This document shows positions 1 to 9,996 of a stretch of DNA of 64,000 bases, one piece after another. The translations under genes and the position numbers were made by a program. This DNA comes from Lepidonotus clava (taxonomy: Eukaryota > Annelida > Polychaeta > Phyllodocida > Polynoidae). Under the pieces are notes generated by a model. That model saw only the letters and a program-made list of their open reading frames with translations. It was not told the DNA's origin and did not search any database. Every line of letters starts with the position of its first letter. Positions within the stretch are counted from its first letter, which is position 1. The stretch is from the NCBI GenBank assembly GCA_936440205.1, contig OW387138.1:32383541-32447540 (forward strand). Reading direction: 5' to 3'.

Positions 1-755
1 TTCGTGGACGGTTTCATGCCGACCCATCGACAGCTTCGACGGTGGGCTCGCGCCCTGGGCCGGCTCCTTCGCCAGCTCCCAATAGCTCCCCTCTAGACCA
101 CCCCCTTCTCCCCTGTACATACCGATTTCCTGCGGTGATTAGTGGGTCTTAATTCCCGGTTAGTGATTGAGCCATAAACATTATTTTTAACAATCATCAA
201 GTGTTCATCGGATCCAATTCCCGGCCAGTGATCGGACCACCAATGACTAGATGTTTTTCTTTGTGGCTGTTTTTGCCGGACTGTTCGGGGCGACTCGTCG
301 GAGCCGTTTGGGGTTTCTCCTGCCGTTGCCGGGCGTCGTCCCCCTCGTCTCCTCGCCCGCCACCGGGTGCCTTCCCCTCGTCGAGTTGGTCCAAGCCCCG
401 ACCGCTCCGAGACCGGGTAAGTTCAGTCTTCCTTTTCCCACCGTTTCTTGCATGTTAGGCAGGCTACTAATCGTAGATTTAAGGAGATTGTTGGTCAGGA
501 GTTAGTCAGTAGTTTTCTCAGCCCGCCCTCACGTGGTTGAATTCCGGAAGCTGATGTCATTCCCGGAACCAGAAACTGTTTCGCTGGTGATTTTTTGTAA
601 CGGGTAGCGTGGGTGGCCACCTAGTGTTTACTTTTGATCTCAAGATGGTGGACGCGGGCTGAGAACTAGGATCTTGCGTACTAAACTTATTATCTTTTCC
701 AGGTCCTGCGGTATGTTAGGGTGATGTAAATGAAGCAATGTGACACGGTTGGCAC
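1..755 (+). repeat. Left inverted copy of an SGNH-frame repeat
   Basis: The first ~90 bases encode, on the plus strand, a close relative of the C-terminus of the minus-strand frame at 19104-19838 (shared LRRWARALGR). The next ~650 bases match 18452-19100 in reverse complement. Shared blocks include the AATTCCCGGCCAGTGAT repeats near 205-235, a splice-donor-like GGTAAGTT near 415 and a TTTTCCAG acceptor-like site near 700. The right copy is interrupted by an LTR just after GTGA; here the matching point near 751 runs on into other sequence. The repeat clearly continues beyond the left edge of the window. The family is unknown to me. Confidence 0.75.
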
Positions 756-1013
756 TGAAAAGCGTCAGGCTATATAATTTTAGTGGGCGGATTGTTTAGA
801 CTAATATGATCAAGCATTTTACCTTGCGCGTGGTTGGGCGATATTAGGGGGTTTTCTGACTAGCGGTTTGTTGACATTACCGATCTAAGTAGGTTTTCTG
901 GAGTGTGGGTAATTCGTATCGTATTGTTATTATTTGATACTGTTAACTGTTGGGGACTGACACTGCACATGATAATCAGGTATGGGTGGCCAGAGATTCT
1001 GGTCTGAGAGTTA

Positions 1014-1377
1014 CAACATCAGATTTGCTGTAACAGGATTCTTTGTTTAGTCGTTATACGTACAGAACATGAGTGTAAATGTCTACATTGGAAACAATTC
1101 ACATGGGGTGCCCTAGGTAACAAGCGCTTCCCAGGGTGTTCACCCTGGTAAGTTTTAGGTGTAGTGGCTGACCAAGTATTTTGGTCCAGACTTCCCAACA
1201 TTAGATTGGCTGTGACAGAATTCTTTGATGAGTCGTCCCCCTTACAGAGTACTGGTAAGATTGACGTGTCGGCCACGTAAGGCGACACCACAGGTGGAGC
1301 CGTCCAACAAGCTGTTGGCGACTCCAAGGTAAGTTTGAGATGTAGTGGCGAAGGCCACAGATACCCATCCCATGTTT
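1014..1377 (+). repeat. Two diverged ~182-bp direct repeat units
   Basis: The unit that starts with CAACATCAGATTTGCTGTAACAGGATTCTTTG at about 1014 (given here only as a landmark of position; its core is GATTCTTTG) recurs from about 1196 in diverged form. Both units end in AAGTTT-A/G-AG/GTGTAG-like sequence that resembles a splice donor, near 1148 and 1331. No coding frame was recognised. It may belong to the surrounding SGNH-frame repeat. Confidence 0.45.
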
Positions 1378-1630
1378 TAGTCTAACAGCAAGACTTCGTC
1401 AGTGTCATTGTGTTAGAATAAGTGTTAGAGTGAGTATTATTATCAAAGTCGTCTCGAAGAGGAAAAAATACTACTGTGAGGAGTCCGAGATGAAGTCTCT
1501 AAGACACTGAATGAATTCCCAGATGAAGATTCTGTATGAATGTAATGAAAGAAGGAATGGTATCCTTATTAAGAGTTAGAAAGGCACCAACATCACAAAG
1601 ATTATCAAGCGTCCCTTGCAGAGATACATG

Positions 1631-1905
1631 TGTGTACACTGCGGCAGCTCGTGCGTTCATAGATCGGGCCCATGTGGGCACCGTTCCACTGAATACAGAA
1701 CCACGCCTATCAGCGCCTGAGGTTTCCAAACACCTCAGATAGTGATATCTTTGCGATGAATGCGTGAAAGCCTGTACCCACAGGTTGGAGTTGAGCCATC
1801 ACAAGAACATCCACCTACAAAGGTCTCATGAATGCCCGAGATGTGAGGCAAAACCGTCCCGCTCAGATTCCCCAAACGACCACATGGAAAGACAAGAACA
1901 ATGAT
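1631..1905 (+). pseudogene. Decayed C2H2 zinc-finger fragment
   Basis: Near 1756-1900 one frame reads two adjoining classical fingers. The first is CDEC, 12 residues, then HKNIH; a linker (LQRSHE) leads to CPRC, 12 residues, then HMERQ. A further CVHC start lies at 1631 in another frame. Spacing and linker are those of Krueppel-type C2H2 proteins, so I read this as a remnant of a zinc-finger gene or of a zinc-finger frame carried by the surrounding repeat. It has no intact long frame. The assignment as zinc finger is fairly secure from the spacing; the origin is inference. Confidence 0.5.
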
Positions 1906-4900
1906 AGGAATTGGATCCCTGGTGATTTACCTTAAGAGGTCACAAGGTTCAATACTCTTGATAACACTCTTTCTGTACAGTGTGGTAGAATAATTACCCA
2001 ACACACTCCAAAGATTTATACGCAAACAAGTTAACACCCCCTTCAAGGGCGACACCTGTTCTAACATATTTGACTCCATTTTGTGAAGTATCCGCTTTAA
2101 AACCCCAGTTTTGTTCTTATTGATTGATTTTGTTACGACAAAATCCCTTCTCTTTCTGCTAGTTATAGGTGGTAGCTCGGCGTTCACCCCCTACATTCAG
2201 CCTGGGGTCTGAAGACCGAGTTCCACTTTATATTGGGTAGCGGCGCCCTTCTGATAATGCAAACGGGTGCGCCACCAACTCCAAACAGTTCACTGAATAA
2301 TTATTATACCTACGTTACCAGTAACATCTCATTGTCTACCGTATACACTATATTATATGGAAAAACCACATGACTAGCGGTGGGGGTAGCGTTTTCATTC
2401 CGTGAGGTATAAATGTCATTAAAGGACATTAAGTATTAACTGTACAAGGGAGGTCGAGATTATTCGTTCCTTGCTTAGTTATCACTAGAGGATCGGGTCT
2501 CAGATTCAGGTTCATTTCTGATCTGATTCCCGGTCCTTATTAGTTACACGTGGTTTGTCGGTACTTTCCCATTCATAGGACCAGAATGGGTAGCACCGAG
2601 TTTCCATTGCTATAATTGGGAGCAGACTGCATATATATTTTTTTTTTTTTTTTTAATATGCAGCCTACACCCCCTTTAAATTATAGAGATGTGTAATTGC
2701 ATCTCCTTAGATCACTTACTTCCAGACAGCACCTAGTAAGTCGGGCCTTTACCGAAGTACAGTACCAGGTTAAACCCGTTTTCTTGTTCAGGTCTATGCC
2801 CGTTTCTCTTGTGGAGAGTCAAGACTACTCCTGAAAAGACTCCGCCCCCAGCTTATCCTAACTATGCGCATGCCGGGCAGGGATAGGTAGTGCTAAAGAC
2901 AGAGTTAGAATTATTTATCTCCTTTCTAATAGATTGGGTAATCTTATTAGCTTTGGGTGTCAACCAAGTTTATTGTAGCTTGTTCATCAGGGAATCAGTA
3001 ATCCATGTCCCCCCTCTTCAGCTCAACTGTTGAGCGGAGACCTGGATACTTTTAGCGCCACGACGGCGGTCAAGACTAATTTTCATTTATTTATTTTATT
3101 TTCTTTTCCTCGACGGCGGTCAGCTCTGAAGCCGTTCATTTTCTTTATTAATTTTAATTATTTCTAATTTATTACCCGGGTCGAAACTTGACTTCTTGCC
3201 GTTTTGTCTCTGTCCCGATTAAAACTGGTCTAAAAGTGGTCTAAATAATTTAGTCTTGATTTATGGGCAGTTGTTCATATACTAGTTGTCGTTGGATCCT
3301 GACTTTTATGTTAAAGTCAGGATCCTTTGACCTAAGACATACGGTGATTCAGTGGTCATTTACACATAACCAAGACGACGGGGCTATTAATAAGGACAGC
3401 ACCTCGCTCCACCGCCTTGTGAGTTTTCGTTACAGCTTCTCCCCCCCAGGGATAGCTTGTCCCGTCTGAGGGAGTCGCGATATAGTGAGAGAGAGCCGAG
3501 CACCCTGTGAATGTCACCAATTCGCTGTTGTCCCGTAACTTCATTTCCTTGTGACCTCCGTTATAGCTCCCAAATATAGCACGCCTTGTCAGGATTTGCA
3601 CATATCCTTGCCGCTGCGGCGTGTCTATGCCAGGAGCAAACGAGCCACGTATAAGGTACTCTCGTGTGCTGTCACGGAGCGTCCCCCCTGAGAATGTTAC
3701 TAATTATATTGCTTTCTTATTATATTTTGCCCCAAATTCCCTGAGGAAGAGCTCTTAGTTACACAAATATTGGTTTGCTTTATATATTAGTTTTTAGGTA
3801 AATTTCTTTCTACTCGTCGATTTTTTTTTTGTGATGAAGGGACCGCTTGTCAGGAGCCAATCCACCCGGGGCATAGTGACTGCCATGGTCGGGCGTCCAC
3901 CCCAGTGCCCTTCGCAGCGTCGGTGACGCGTAACCCCAACGTCCTGCCTCCTGTCAGGCACCACTGACACCAGGCTTGTGGGCGGGCTCCTGCTGCTTGT
4001 GCAACCCCCTCATCTTTGAGAAGAGTATATATGTAAGCATGCTAAAGAATAGACAGTGGCGTTCCCCAAGTGGCCCCTGTACTGCAGCCCGATCCTAGCG
4101 GTAACAACAGCACAGGAGTCAGGTGTAGATGGTACTTGCTTGGGGAAGTTCACTTCGCTCGTTGGGAGCATTGGTCCCGTTGAGCGCTCTTAGGTTTTAT
4201 ACAGAATTTTGAGTTTTTCTTTTAAAATGCTAAAATTTTGCGACACTAGGATCGGTTCCAAATGGTTCCCTACTTTTAAAAGAGTTGCCAAATTAATAAC
4301 AATTAGAGTGTTGAGCTAGGCTACCGGGCATGGGACACTCGACTTGAGAGAAATTTAGATAACCCATGGGTCCATAGAGAGACGGTTGGACCAGCCTACC
4401 CGAGCTAAGTTTTTCCTGACTGGTGAATCCTTATTGCTCAGGCTAGTCAACAGAACCCTACCTACCCAAACAGGTATTGCCCAGCGAACTTCCTGTAACA
4501 TTTTAGTTTTAGTATTCGTACTTCTGTGTTATTAATTCACCAATTTTCGCTTGGTTCCTTTGGCCTTCCCTTATGTCATGAGACATAGTGGATTGCGCCT
4601 GAGCTAGAACCCTTTCCAGCCATAAGGCTCTCTCTGCTTCCCAGATGGTTCTTTTCAAACTTGTTCTGATCACAGAGAGCATGGCTCAACTAAACCCACA
4701 ATATCCAATAATAGGGTATTGGACATGCAGCATTTAGCTTTACCATGGCCTGACTGTACATTGAGCCCTCTCTGCTACCGGGAGATCTTGGACCTACCAG
4801 CAGAGCAGAGACGACCGGCCAGTGACCCAGTCGATAGCGATTACCGGTCCCAAGTCACCCTGGGTGGTCACCGACGGTCTGATCCAGGTGAATCTGCCAA

Positions 4901-5357
4901 CCCACACTGAACTTTGACCGTTTTCACTGGCCTTGCCTGTTCACTCCTGAGCTGTCAGGAGCTAGGTGGGGTCTGTCGGCCCCGTACCACGTACATACCA
5001 CTTACTGGCGGGTGCACACCTAATAGACCTTAATTTAGTTGATTCTGCCGTATGGGATTGGCCTTCCCCCGCACCCATTAGCTCTGAATCGGATTTAAAT
5101 TTTAGTCGTATGTGCCCCTTGTGACCCAGCAGCCCGATATGTACGCCGACTAGACGGTACCACAGTAGGATGTTAATTCATCCTTCGCTAGACACGGGGG
5201 CCTTCAGTAGTTCTCTCCCCTGCACTATAGTACTAAGTTTAACGTGTCCCCGGACTCTCACGAGCCCACTGCCGCCTGTTACAGGCTACCGTTGAGGAGC
5301 TCATCCCTCTTAGTAACCTGTACAGTACTAGGTCAGGTTTTACCACTCGTTACATTG
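1906..5357. other. Non-coding stretch between repeat copy and env frame
   Basis: No frame here resembles a protein I know. It contains a poly-T run at about 2638-2655, two copies of the word CGACGGCGGTC (near 3061 and 3111) separated by an AT-rich purine/pyrimidine tract, and otherwise unique-looking sequence. It may include the 3' non-coding part of the minus-strand retroelement. I could not recognise a partner LTR here. Confidence 0.5.
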
Positions 5358-8117
5358 TCATATGATAACTTCATAAACCGTTCCTGGATTTATTTCGGAT
5401 GTCCCTGGCCTTATTGTCTTTCGTGCAGATCCTGTTCCGGTCGCTGTAGAGGTGGGCGTGGTCGATCTGGGAGGAGCGTTAGGCATTGTTCCTTGTCCCA
5501 ACACCGGTTGAGGCCAGTCCGCTCCGACATCGGACCACCCTGCGTCGATGAGGCGAGGTACTCCCATGGGTACAGGAGTGGCTAGCCCCGAGGAATATCT
5601 CAGTAGTCTGGCCCTGGTATTGTATTTTAAGTTACTCATCATCAGACGGGCGAGTTTTTTAGATACCCTCAGGGTGTCGGGTAGTGGCACCTTAGATGGG
5701 TGCTGTCCAGGTCTAGTCGCTGCTCCCATCAGCTGCGCCCCCCAGGTTACCGTCAGAGTATACTTCAGACACAGCTGGGTTACCAGTAGATCCCTAATGA
5801 GCACATAGCCTTCAGTATAAGTGTGGTCTGAAGGCATAGCCAGTTCGCCCAGGAAGATTGTTTCTATCATATGTGGGTTGGCAAACTGTACGTACAACCC
5901 ATCCACAGTTTTTCCTCTAATATTTCTCCACTTTCGCCACACGAGGACCACTATGGCGATGACGAGTACTGCCAGTAATATAGCAAGTACTGCCACCGCA
6001 GTGGGGTTGGCGGTCGTGTCCGGGCATCCAGTTAGTTCCTTTTCACTGCGCAGCAGCTCCCCCGGGTCCGCCGCTTCCAAGGCCATGGCCCGAGGTAAAG
6101 TCATGGTTAGTCCGGCCAGGGCAGCCTTGCCTTGGTGGTTCCGCCAGCACTTCCAGAGAACACATCCAATAATTGTCACAGCTACCACTATGCAAAAGAT
6201 GGTGAGGAGACCAAAACCGCCTCCGAAGTTGCCTATAGAGAACCACGGGGCGTGTTTTTCCACCTCATAACGGTCAGTCGCTTTCTTGATACCCTTGGCC
6301 AAGTCTTTACGGTGTTTTTGTATTCGTTTGGCCAAGGAGGTTACAGGTATTTTGGCCTTCAGGCTTTCCTCGATCTCCAGCAGGTCTTTCCTAATTGTTT
6401 CAGGGATAGGGTCTGATTCCAACATAGTGGGTTCGTTTTTGGACGTCGTGAAATTCATGTCCCACCCCTTCACACGACTTGCTGCTTCCAACAGGTCATT
6501 ATGTGGGTACACAACCGTGGTGATCCTGGTGTGCCTGTCACAATTTCGCAAGCTATACGGTATCCATGCTCCTTGTGTTTGGAATGCACAGTCGCATTCC
6601 ACCTGAACCCTTGCATAATTTTCTATGTTTACTCCGACCGCAGGCTGGTTTCTGCAAATCATTTGGCCTCTGGTGTCGGCGCTGACCACTAGCATATCTC
6701 CGTCGTCTAGATACACTGCCATCTCTCCGAAGTCTGCTTCCAGCAGATAGTCCAGCTCACATTTTTCTTGGATCGCTAGGTCGTCGCGCCTCAGTAGCGC
6801 AGCAGTGCAGGTGTTGTCTGTAATCTTTTTCATATAAGGTAGGTCCTTACAGAGCGTGATGGTCTGTCCGTAACAACCTGACCAACTGCCACTAGCCAAT
6901 GGTACGTAATACTGGCGGGACATGGACATGGCGACACTTTTGGGTAGATTAACAATTTGGAGAGCGTCCTTCTTACGTCGCCCCCTAACCGTCACTGGCA
7001 CAGGAAAAGTTAGTACTTCGTAGACCCGGAACAGATGTTCATCAGCCACCACAGGCACCCTTACATACACTATAAATTCCTGAGTGGTTTCATTGAATTT
7101 GAACGAAGGTTGACTGTTCTCGTAATAGAAGGAAGGATCTGTGAACGCGACATGGAACCTGGGGTGGATCCCCTTCAGGTATCTGTTCACTTCCTGGACC
7201 GCTCCGACCATATATTGGCGGGGTACCAAGTCCATAGTCAGCTGGCCCCGCGTCAGGCGCTGTACACCTTTCCTGAACACGCGAGTTTGCTCTACCATTA
7301 GTTGAAGATACACCATCTCTCCTAACTTGTCTTCTAGAGCGACCGGTATCATATTCAGGTACAGTTCCATCCAATCCACCTTATGTTGCACTAGTTTTAA
7401 CCTTCGGCGAGTCGTGTTGTGTGCCTTATTTAGTGATCTTAGATTGTCCAGTAGGCCTATCACGACATGGTTAACCTTTTCGACAGCCTCGTCATGTTTT
7501 TCATTCATCAGAGCCAAGTCTTCGATCATTTGGTTCGAAGACTCCTGCAATACTCTAATCAATTCTCTGTTATATTTGACATCAGCCGCCAGTCCTTGAT
7601 TCCAAGAGGTTGGAAGAGGAAAGGTCGGCCACCCTGGATCGTCTAGCATTGTGGGCAACTTCTTCATCCTTTTGATCCTTCCACTAGATTTTAACTCCGA
7701 CTCTTGATTTTGAAGGTCTTGTTGGGTGTTTTTTATTAGGGAACTTAAGGTTTCATTAAGAACTTCTCGGTACCGACCCTTAAGCGCCTGTGACGTCTGA
7801 TCCATCCAACTGACCAGCGACCTGATATGATAGCAGGCCCGATCAAGGGCGTCTCCTCCCTGTAGATATCGGTGACATACCTGGCCAAAGGTAGCTTTGT
7901 TGAAGGGGCGCCTCCTTGGAATAGCGATTAGGAAGCCCTGTCGAACGTGTGTTATATCCGCGGTGGACATTAACTTCCCTGGTTTTAACACTACTCCATA
8001 TTGTTCTAAAGCTATTACTTCAGCGTTAGGGGCTAGCCCTTCAGGTGGGCCGGAGTCGTTATGCACTCCCCTAATGCCCCCTATTATAGCTAATACTAAC
8101 AGCACCAGCCACTTCAT
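5358..8117 (-). CDS. Envelope-like glycoprotein frame of the retroelement
   Basis: A 919-residue frame in the env position downstream of pol. It starts with a signal-peptide-like segment (WLVLLVLAIIGGI). A basic cluster near residue 150 (RIKRMKK) could be a proprotein cleavage site. Heptad-like stretches follow, then a cysteine-bearing ectodomain and a hydrophobic membrane segment at about 632-655 followed by WKCWRN. A second hydrophobic segment lies at about 706-726 and a long basic tail follows. Two membrane segments are unusual for an Env. Domain order suggests a fusion-type Env as in Gypsy/errantiviruses; sequence-level family is not established. Described only as a fossil part. Confidence 0.75.
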   Translation of the reverse strand: MKWLVLLVLAIIGGIRGVHNDSGPPEGLAPNAEVIALEQYGVVLKPGKLMSTADITHVRQGFLIAIPRRRPFNKATFGQVCHRYLQGGDALDRACYHIRSLVSWMDQTSQALKGRYREVLNETLSSLIKNTQQDLQNQESELKSSGRIKRMKKLPTMLDDPGWPTFPLPTSWNQGLAADVKYNRELIRVLQESSNQMIEDLALMNEKHDEAVEKVNHVVIGLLDNLRSLNKAHNTTRRRLKLVQHKVDWMELYLNMIPVALEDKLGEMVYLQLMVEQTRVFRKGVQRLTRGQLTMDLVPRQYMVGAVQEVNRYLKGIHPRFHVAFTDPSFYYENSQPSFKFNETTQEFIVYVRVPVVADEHLFRVYEVLTFPVPVTVRGRRKKDALQIVNLPKSVAMSMSRQYYVPLASGSWSGCYGQTITLCKDLPYMKKITDNTCTAALLRRDDLAIQEKCELDYLLEADFGEMAVYLDDGDMLVVSADTRGQMICRNQPAVGVNIENYARVQVECDCAFQTQGAWIPYSLRNCDRHTRITTVVYPHNDLLEAASRVKGWDMNFTTSKNEPTMLESDPIPETIRKDLLEIEESLKAKIPVTSLAKRIQKHRKDLAKGIKKATDRYEVEKHAPWFSIGNFGGGFGLLTIFCIVVAVTIIGCVLWKCWRNHQGKAALAGLTMTLPRAMALEAADPGELLRSEKELTGCPDTTANPTAVAVLAILLAVLVIAIVVLVWRKWRNIRGKTVDGLYVQFANPHMIETIFLGELAMPSDHTYTEGYVLIRDLLVTQLCLKYTLTVTWGAQLMGAATRPGQHPSKVPLPDTLRVSKKLARLMMSNLKYNTRARLLRYSSGLATPVPMGVPRLIDAGWSDVGADWPQPVLGQGTMPNAPPRSTTPTSTATGTGSARKTIRPGTSEINPGTVYEVII

Positions 8118-8264
8118 TGTCCTTGTTTTTGCCTTAGCGATCGTTTGAGAAAGTTAATTTTGCAGTTTATCTAAACATGTTCACAGTAAAGTTACCTTAT
8201 TTTTCTGCGCATTACTAACATCCATGCGCCGAAAAATGCTCTCCTCTCGGGCCTCCTGGTCTGT

Positions 8265-9334
8265 TTAGTTTGGGACATGCTCGTAGAGGTTTTGCCCGTT
8301 GTCATTTACCACTCGCCTGATGATCCCGCTCTCATCCTTGGTGACCGTGACTCTTAAGCCTCTCATACGTTCGCAGGACGAGGGGCGCATTGCTCTGAGG
8401 GGTCTTGGCCTAGTAGGTTCCAGTCCGAAACGGCCCCCGTTGGGTCGTACGACGGTTGGCTCGAGGGGTATGGGTTTGGTACTTGCGGTGGGTTTGTCGT
8501 TGGGAGTGGGCTCGGCCACAGTGGGCCCCCCGGCTGGCTGGTTGGCGTCCACTGCTGCTGGTTCCATAGCAGTGGTGAGGGATTGGCGTTGCAGCTCGTT
8601 GTCAAGCTGCTCAAGTCTAAACAAGCGGGGTCCGCAGGCTGTAAGTGGTGGAGGAGGGGAGCTCCCGCTGGCCCGTTCCCCACCGGTGGGGTTGGCGCGT
8701 GTTGAACGGGTGCTACCTCCGCTTTTAGTCCTGGAGCGGCGACGGTTAGCTGTTCCCCTCCCGATCGCCTTTCCAGAGTGGGCAGAGGTCGGCCGCCTCG
8801 TTTTGTTTGTAGGCTGGTACTTTCCCTGACGCATTTAGAGTTTTGTGTGGTCCTTTGAATAAAAGGAGCTACCTGAGTTTTAATCTCAGCTAACTGTTTG
8901 TTTGATTTTGGCACATCTAGTCCTACTGTTCTCCTAATTTCGTCAACAGTCTCAAATAGTTGGAACAGTGGTTGCGTAAGGTCCCAGAACCAGCCGGCCT
9001 GTATCTGCACTGGTTGGTTGACCGCTTCTTCCTTCTGAACCGGCTTGGCCAACGCCGTTAGCCTTGGCTCGGGCTCCGCGTCACTCACCTCAGATAAATT
9101 GTAGAAGTCTTTCTCTGCTGTCTTCTTTTTGGCTGGAGCCGATTTGGCGGACCTCTTGGCTCCGCCTGTGGTCGTTCTGGTGGGCCGCCGGGCTGGTGTC
9201 CTTGGCTTCTTCCGGGCAATCCCGGCGTCGGTCGAGTCCGGACGGACACCGCCCCGGCCCGGCCAACTCCACCGCCTAAGGGTCTGAGCCGGTTGTTTTT
9301 TAGCACTCTCCTTCTCGACTGCCTTTTCTTTCAT
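8265..9334 (-). CDS. Small basic accessory frames between pol and env
   Basis: Two overlapping minus-strand frames lie here in different registers: one of about 323 residues (8363-9334) and one of about 189 residues (8265-8834). The longer begins with a Lys/Arg/Ala/Pro-rich N-terminus, followed by a less charged stretch with WFWDLTQPLF. Neither resembles a protein I can name. Their position between pol and env matches where some env-bearing LTR elements carry accessory genes. Which frame is used is unknown. Confidence 0.4.
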
Positions 9335-9996
9335 TTGGTAAAATCCTAAAAGAATGGCCCAACGAACCTTCCTTTGGTAGGCAGCACCCTCTGGTGGGGC
9401 CGGCTAATCCGTTTCATTCTCAGGGGGACGATGATTCTTCCCTCCGTGTCCGCAGGGAAAGTAGTAGTTCCCTTTGGATTGCTATGTGGCCGGAGGGCTA
9501 GACAGTTCCCCATGAGTCGGTGGATCAGTGTCCCAGCTAAGTTCTCTTTCTGCTCCTTCCAGGAGAAGTCGGAAGTTGAACAATTTCTATCTCCAACTTC
9601 TGTTCCGAGACAGAATCAATTTCTATCTCCGCTTCCTCCCGGGCCAGGTTGCGCGCACAATCACCTGCAGCAGAGGTGACCGTCTAGGAGCAGAGTTGCG
9701 GACCGACTGGTGGGTCGGCGCGGATCCACGAAATTATAACCGATCCGCTTGTCCATGCTGTCTCCATATTTGGAGCTGTATCTTGTTTCAGGTGGGGGGG
9801 GAACGCTTGCATCCGGTCCCAAGAGATGACGCCCAACCACTGGCAGCTCCCCTGGTGTGCGCACCCCCCCTTTTCTGCCACGCCCCCTGGGCGCGGCGAG
9901 GTGGTCGTGAGGTGGACCACCTGTTCCATTAGCGCTGACGCTAACGGTGCCGCTCCGCCGAACCTTTATTTTCACAGGGCGGCTAAATTTCCTGCA

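Noticed and set aside
201-505. Plus-strand open frames of ~85 residues
   Set aside because: They lie in the untranslated part of the SGNH-frame repeat, are not kept in the inverted copy and look like no protein family.
6132-6606. Several plus-strand frames opposite the env frame
   Set aside because: They are antisense shadows of the long minus-strand frame.
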